From: Eleusine coracana subsp. coracana | Lineage: Eukaryota > Streptophyta > Magnoliopsida > Poales > Poaceae | NCBI GenBank assembly: GCA_032690845.1 | Contig: CM064417.1 | Location: 39,004,432-39,068,431, forward strand | Direction of reading: 5' to 3' | DNA: 64,000 nt | Shown: one piece after another, positions 59,376 through 64,000 of the stretch | Layout of the letters: the number at the start of each line of letters is the position of its first letter | How positions within the stretch are numbered: position 1 is the first letter of the stretch | Translations under genes and position numbers: made by a program | The notes under the pieces: generated by a model | Told to the model about the DNA's origin: nothing | Seen by the model: only the letters and a program-made list of their open reading frames with translations | The model's database searches: none

Positions 59376-61791
59376 TTGAAGAATATCTTGATGAAGAAAG
59401 TATCAAGCATGAATTCTCAGCTCCATATACTCCATAACAAATTGATATAGCTGAAAGAAAGAACCATACGCTCATAGAGATGGCAAGAACAATGCTTAAT
59501 GAGTACAAGACGCCCGACACATTTTGGGTGGAAGCCATTAACACCGCATGCCATGCAATAAATAGATTATATCTTCACAAGATTTTGAAGATAATACCAT
59601 ATGAGCTCCTAACCGGTAACCTTTCCAATGTCTGATATTTTCGGGTCTTTGGGAGCAAGTGTTTTATTCTTAACAAGAAACTCAAATCCTCTAAATTTGC
59701 TCCCAAGACTCATGAAGGTTTCCTACTTGTATATGGGATTAATGTGTATGCATATCGTGTCTTCAATAAAGACATCGGAATTGTTGAAAAAACCTAGGAT
59801 GTGCAATTTGATGAATCTAATGGCTCTCAAATAGAGCAAGTTAATCCAAGTAATATAGGTGATGAAGCTCCTTGTGATGCGATAAGGAATTTGGCTATCG
59901 GTGAAATAAGACCATAAGACCCAAGCTCACATCAAGATGAATCATCCTCTTCAAATCAAGATAACTCCTCTCCACAAGATCCACAAGATGAACAAGATCA
60001 AGGAAGTGGCCAAGATCATGGTGACGATCATGTTGAAGGCAATGACCAAGATCAAGTCCAAGACGATGGAGGGGGAGGCGATCAAGATGACAATGGTCAA
60101 GAAGAAGAAGATGCATCTAGACCCATTCATCCACGAGTTCGACAAAGCATTCAAAAGGATCACCCCGTTGATAATAGTCTTGGTGATATCCAAAAAGGGG
60201 TAGCAACTCAATCCCGAATGGGTACATTTTGTCATCGTTACTCGTTTGTTTTCTCTACGGAATCCCTTAGGGTGGAACAAGCACTTAAGACTCAGATTGG
60301 GTGATGGCCATGCAAGAAGAGTTGAACAACTTTGAAAGAAATAAAGTGTGGTCATTGGTGGAAAGACCCAAGCAAAATGTTATAGGTACAAAATGGGTGT
60401 TCTGCAACAAGCAAGATGAGTACGGTGTGGTGGTGAGAAACAAAGCAGGACTTGTTGCTAAAGGGTACTCACAAGTTGAAGGTTTGGACTTTGGTGAAAC
60501 ACATGCACCCGTAGCTAGGCTTACATCAATTCGTATTTTACTTGCCTATGCTACTCACCATGGTTTTAAGCTTTTTCAAATGGACGTGAAAAGTATATTT
60601 CTCAATGGACCCATTCAAGAGGAGGTGTATGTTTAACAACCTCCGGGGTTTGAAGATCCATAGAAACCAAACCATGTCTACAAGCTTCACAAAGCTCTCT
60701 ACGGCATCAAGCAAGCTCCTAGAGCTTGATATGAACACCTCAAGGGATATTTGATCAACAAGGGCTTCACAATTGACAAGGCCGATCCTACTCTTTTCAC
60801 ATGAAAAGTTGATAATAATATCTTTGTGTGCCAAATATATGTCGATGATATCATATTTGGTTCTACTAACCAATCTTTTTGTGAAGAGTTTGCCAAGATT
60901 ATGACTAGGAAATTTGAGATGTCCATGATAGGGGAGTTGAAGTTCTTCCTAGGCTTTCAAGTCAAGCAACTTGAAGAAGGGACATTCATAAGTCAAACCA
61001 AGTACACTCAAGATATACTTAAGAAGTTTGACATGGACAAAGGAAAGCCAAACAAGACTCCCATGAAGAAAAATGGACATCTTGGACTAGATGTAAATGG
61101 TAAGCCCGTGGATCAAAAGGTATATCGATCCATGATTAGCTTTTTGCTTTATCTTTGTGCATCTAGGCCTGATATCATGCTTAGTGTGTGCATGTGTGCA
61201 AGGTTCCAAGCTGCTCCTAAGAAAAGTCACTTGGAGGCTGTAAAAAGAATTTTGAGATATTTAGTTCATACACCAAACCTAGGATTGTGGTATCCAAAGG
61301 GCTCCAAGTTCAAGTTAGTCGGTTATTCCGATGCCGATTACGCCGGATGTAAGGTGGATAGGAAGAGTACCTCTGAGACTTGCCAATTCTTGGGTAGGTC
61401 CCTTGTGTCATGGTTATCCAAGAAATAAAATTCCGTTGCCTTATCCACAGCCGAAGCAGAGTATGTTGCAGCCGGAAGTTGTTGTGCTCAACTACTTTGG
61501 ATGCGACAGACTCTAAAGGACTTTGGATACTCTATGACCAAAGTTCCTCTCCTATGTGACAATGAGAATGCCATCATGATTGCATATAACCCTATTGATC
61601 ATAATAGGACTAAGCATATAGATATCCGACACCACTTCTTGAGAGATCATTCCATAAAGGGGGATATTGAGATTAGCTATGTTAGAACCGACAAACAACT
61701 AGCCGATATCTTTACCAAACCCCTAGATGAGAAAAGGTTTTGTGAGCTTAGGAGTGAGCCAAATATTCTCGATTCATTCAATTTGGAGTAG
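59376..61791 (+). pseudogene. pol of copia element C (integrase part, RT, RNase H), degenerate
   Basis: On the + strand: an integrase piece (HEFSAPYTP, RKNHTLIEMARTMLNEY, NTACHAINRLYLH near 59400-59590) is followed by an acidic linker. RT follows (KWVFCNKQDEYG, FKLFQMDVKS near 60570, YVDDIIFGS near 60838), then RNase H (SDADYAGCKVDRKSTSET near 61328, STAEAEYVAA near 61441, CDNENAIMIAYNP near 61555 and DIRHHFLRDH near 61621). The stop at 61789-61791 ends pol. In-frame stops occur near 59439, 60636, 60663, 60729, 60804 and 61428, and at least one frame change lies near 60300. The copy is dead. Confidence 0.9.
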
Positions 61792-62224
61792 AACCTTGTA
61801 CATTGTTTGATGTAGTGGTGCTTGCGCAAAAAGCCTTGAAACTAAAATTCTTCAAAATATCATCATGTCTTTGTAATTTTAGAACAAATGATGATTTTGA
61901 TCAATAGATCATAATGTTTTAACTTGTGAATATTGTTTTGCTTGATTGATTGCTTCTATTCACAAGTTGGAACATACCATTATATCTCTATATATCCTTA
62001 ACTTGTCCAAAGTTCAGAGTTGAGAGAGTCTGTTTTGCTATTCAGTCAGAGAACAATGGAACTACCGTCACCCATTGACGTAACTTCTGCCAGTTTCAAA
62101 TTTGTCGGGCTGCTCAAACCCGAGAGCGACGGAACTTCCGTCACCCAATGATGGAACTTCCGTCACTCCTAGGTTAAAGAGCTCGAAGGCCTCTTCTTCC
62201 CTAAGTCAACCGACCACTTCTCTC

Positions 62225-62262
<38 letters not shown>

Positions 62263-62724
62263 CCTCAAACCCTCAGTGGCGATTTGCGGCGATCTGAGGA
62301 TTCAACTGGCAGCTTCTTTGGATTTGGTGGAGATTCAACTTCTTCCCCATGGAAGTTCTGGGATCTCCATCAATTTTTTCCTTCCTTTGCCCTAGGTATG
62401 GATCTTGACCTAGAACTCTTGCTTTAGGTCAAAATCTCGAACTGTCTCCACTTACTTTGGATAGTTGGGTTCTTTTGTACCTAGTCTATCACCTCTTAGA
62501 GGCATTTGCGTTGTTGTGGTGGGATTTAGGAGATGAGTCGATTTTGGTGCAAACTGCAAGTGACGGAAGTTTTGTCACAACTTCCGTCATGACGGAAGTT
62601 CCATGAAATCTTCACAAAAGTTCCGTTGTCTGTAGTTCAGTGCACTAATCTTGGTTGTCTTTTAATTTATTCTTGATCTCATACCTAATTCCTTGAACAC
62701 ACTTACTCTCCTTGACGTTTCAAG
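61792..62724 (+). other. Leader of the env-like gene of element C
   Basis: Non-coding, with several GGAACTTCCGTCAC-type motifs and a (TC)n run at 62228-62258. Position and layout correspond to the leaders of elements A and B. The short frame 62102-62395 lies across the TC run and is not credible. Confidence 0.55.
62228..62258. repeat. (TC)n microsatellite
   Basis: About 15 TC dinucleotides in the leader of element C. Confidence 0.95.
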
Positions 62725-64000
62725 ATGGTTAGAATCAAGATGGCATCCAATGCATTTGCCGCACCAAGTGATGATGAGCCACACCATTCCTCCTCCTCGA
62801 GTGAAGAACTAGTGCCCATTTCAAAAAGAAGGAAGGCTATTGCAAAAAGGGTGCGAGAGCAAGGAACTAGTGCAGCTGCTCAGACAGTGATAGTAGAGCA
62901 AGGAGGATCTCCCACTCCTAGGAGAGCTAAGGACAAAGGCAAGGCACTGGCCAAGGAGAAAAGCACTCGGCCACGAAAAGGAACAAGAGGTGGGTCGATG
63001 GATGTTCTTACGGCCCTTCGTGTCCATGCTCCTGTGTACCCGGATGATCATGTGTATAAGGACTACAAGAAGGACCTCGACACTCTCATTGAGGAAAGAA
63101 AGCAAAATCCTATGCTAGTGGGAGAGCAAGAGGCTACCGACTATCAGTTCTACACTTGGTTCCAACAAGATTACTACATGTCCATGCTTATTGAAAAGAA
63201 CCAAAAGAACAGATTGGCAACACACCAATGGATAGATTGGTCTTACATAAAGTCAAAGGAAAATCAAGTGTTCAATGGCATCATCCAAGTGTGCAAGGAC
63301 CGGGGTGTTTATGACCTCATGGGGTTCAACTATGATTGGAATGAGGAGGTCATTTGTCAGTTTTACTCCACTCTCTTTCTTGATGCCAAGGGCACTCTCC
63401 ATTGGAGAACACAAGGTGTGGAGTACTCGATTTCTGCATCTCGGTTTGCAAGCTATTTCTTTCAAGGAAATGCAGATCGTACCAGGGAGATCATATCTAA
63501 TAAGGTTGTGATGAAGGAAAAGGACATGGCAGTCATGTACTATGAAAGAAGTCCAAATGTGTTTGGCACAACCAATGGCCTTCACAACTTATACTTCACC
63601 CTCAACAGGATGCTGAGAGTCACCATTGCACCCAAGAGAGGGTATGCAACTGCCATTGTAGAGAGCTCAAGGAACATCCTTGCTAGATTCGCTCTGGACA
63701 CCAACTCTTTTTGTGTCATGGACTTCATCACTAGTGACATTCACATGTTATCTTTTGACACTAGGAGGGTCCTTCCTCATGCATCATACCTTATGAGGAT
63801 GATAGAGTCTGAGACTGGCATTATCTGTGAGAAGGAGTGCAAGCATCTTCCCTTGAGGCCAAGAGTGCAACATGAGCTTCACCTAGTTGATCCAACTTCA
63901 CCTGGCCTATCTTCCTTCAAGAGAGCAAGCCTTTCTCGTGCTTATGTAGAGATAGCAGTTGGGAGAGCAGCAACAGCAGCAGCAGCTAGAGCATCTTCCT
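62725..64000 (+). CDS. Env-like (post-pol) gene of copia element C, open to the window end
   Basis: ATG 62725 opens a frame with no stop to base 64000, at least 425 codons; the end lies outside the window. The N-terminus is Ser-rich then Lys/Arg-rich (KRRKAIAKRVREQ). A conserved block follows with EATDYQFYTWFQQDYY near 63130 and YDWNEEVICQFYSTLF near 63331. A further block has LHNLYFTLNRMLRVTIAPKR near 63580, and an Ala-rich stretch comes at the end of the window. The same blocks, broken, are in elements A and B. No signal peptide is evident at the N-terminus. The family is the env-like or post-pol protein of SIRE-type plant elements; its role is not established. Confidence 0.8.
   Translation, partial: MVRIKMASNAFAAPSDDEPHHSSSSSEELVPISKRRKAIAKRVREQGTSAAAQTVIVEQGGSPTPRRAKDKGKALAKEKSTRPRKGTRGGSMDVLTALRVHAPVYPDDHVYKDYKKDLDTLIEERKQNPMLVGEQEATDYQFYTWFQQDYYMSMLIEKNQKNRLATHQWIDWSYIKSKENQVFNGIIQVCKDRGVYDLMGFNYDWNEEVICQFYSTLFLDAKGTLHWRTQGVEYSISASRFASYFFQGNADRTREIISNKVVMKEKDMAVMYYERSPNVFGTTNGLHNLYFTLNRMLRVTIAPKRGYATAIVESSRNILARFALDTNSFCVMDFITSDIHMLSFDTRRVLPHASYLMRMIESETGIICEKECKHLPLRPRVQHELHLVDPTSPGLSSFKRASLSRAYVEIAVGRAATAAAARASS

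Larger units (their letters stand above)
59290..64000 (+). mobile_element. SIRE-type copia element C, 5'-truncated, continuing past the window end
   Basis: The copy starts within the integrase region of pol, lacks gag and the 5' LTR, and continues through an env leader to an env-like frame that runs off the window. The order pol then env-like gene matches elements A and B. Paired dyad motifs of the GGAACTTCCGTCAC type lie at 59292-59340, 62055-62090, 62127-62175 and 62560-62635. Confidence 0.8.

Overview
The window is a transposon-dense stretch of a plant nuclear genome, almost certainly a grass. Evidence for this is the set of nested Ty1/copia SIRE/Maximus-type elements, a Ty3/gypsy element, solo LTRs, CACTA, MULE, hAT, Harbinger and Stowaway elements, a LINE and a Cassandra TRIM, together with intron-containing host genes. 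I see no bacterial features and no CRISPR. Species cannot be fixed from the sequence alone.

Layout, left to right. 1-14166 is the 3' half of a SIRE-type copia element (element A, + strand): the leader of its env-like gene, the env-like pseudogene and a 1681-bp 3' LTR. An almost intact Ty3/gypsy element (912-8723, TSD GCTTG) lies in the leader, and a 706-bp hAT element (10041-10746, TSD GCTGAGAT) lies in the env-like gene. 14430-17368 is a 5'-truncated L1-type LINE with a 16-bp TSD. 18083-21772 is an approximately delimited MULE with a broken transposase on the - strand. 22733-25403 is host gene 1 (- strand, 4 exons, 554 codons). 26004-26214 is a Stowaway MITE. 26415-30738 is a CACTA element (TSD GTT) that carries a sulfite reductase fragment and a GT47 exostosin-type fragment. 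31661-35710 is a 4050-bp solo gypsy LTR (TSD GAGAT). 35819-46148 is a copia LTR (D) split by a second SIRE-type element (B, - strand, 37027 to about 45795), which has gag and env-like remnants but no pol. 46149-49487 holds a SANT-like gene fragment and small repeats.

49488-52875 is host gene 2 (- strand, 5 exons, 842 codons) with a C-terminal DUF724 domain. Genes 1 and 2 are paralogous at the N-terminus and share splice positions, but have different C-terminal modules. 53417-58824 holds MULE-type inverted repeats, a 1.39-kb LTR, a complete Cassandra TRIM (56885-57651, TSD GACGG) with 5S-rRNA-like LTRs, and a Harbinger/Tourist-type element. From about 59290 to the window end lies a third SIRE-type element (C): a broken pol followed by an env-like frame that is open for at least 425 codons.

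Most host coding content is in the two paralogous genes; the remainder is layered transposon insertion. The most unusual signal is a set of paired, dyad-like motifs of roughly 15-20 bp scattered through LTRs, untranslated regions and even gag of the SIRE-type elements. Each element has its own motif sequence but the same paired arrangement. ORFs here were read by eye and splice sites inferred from GT/AG and reading frame; no database search was run.
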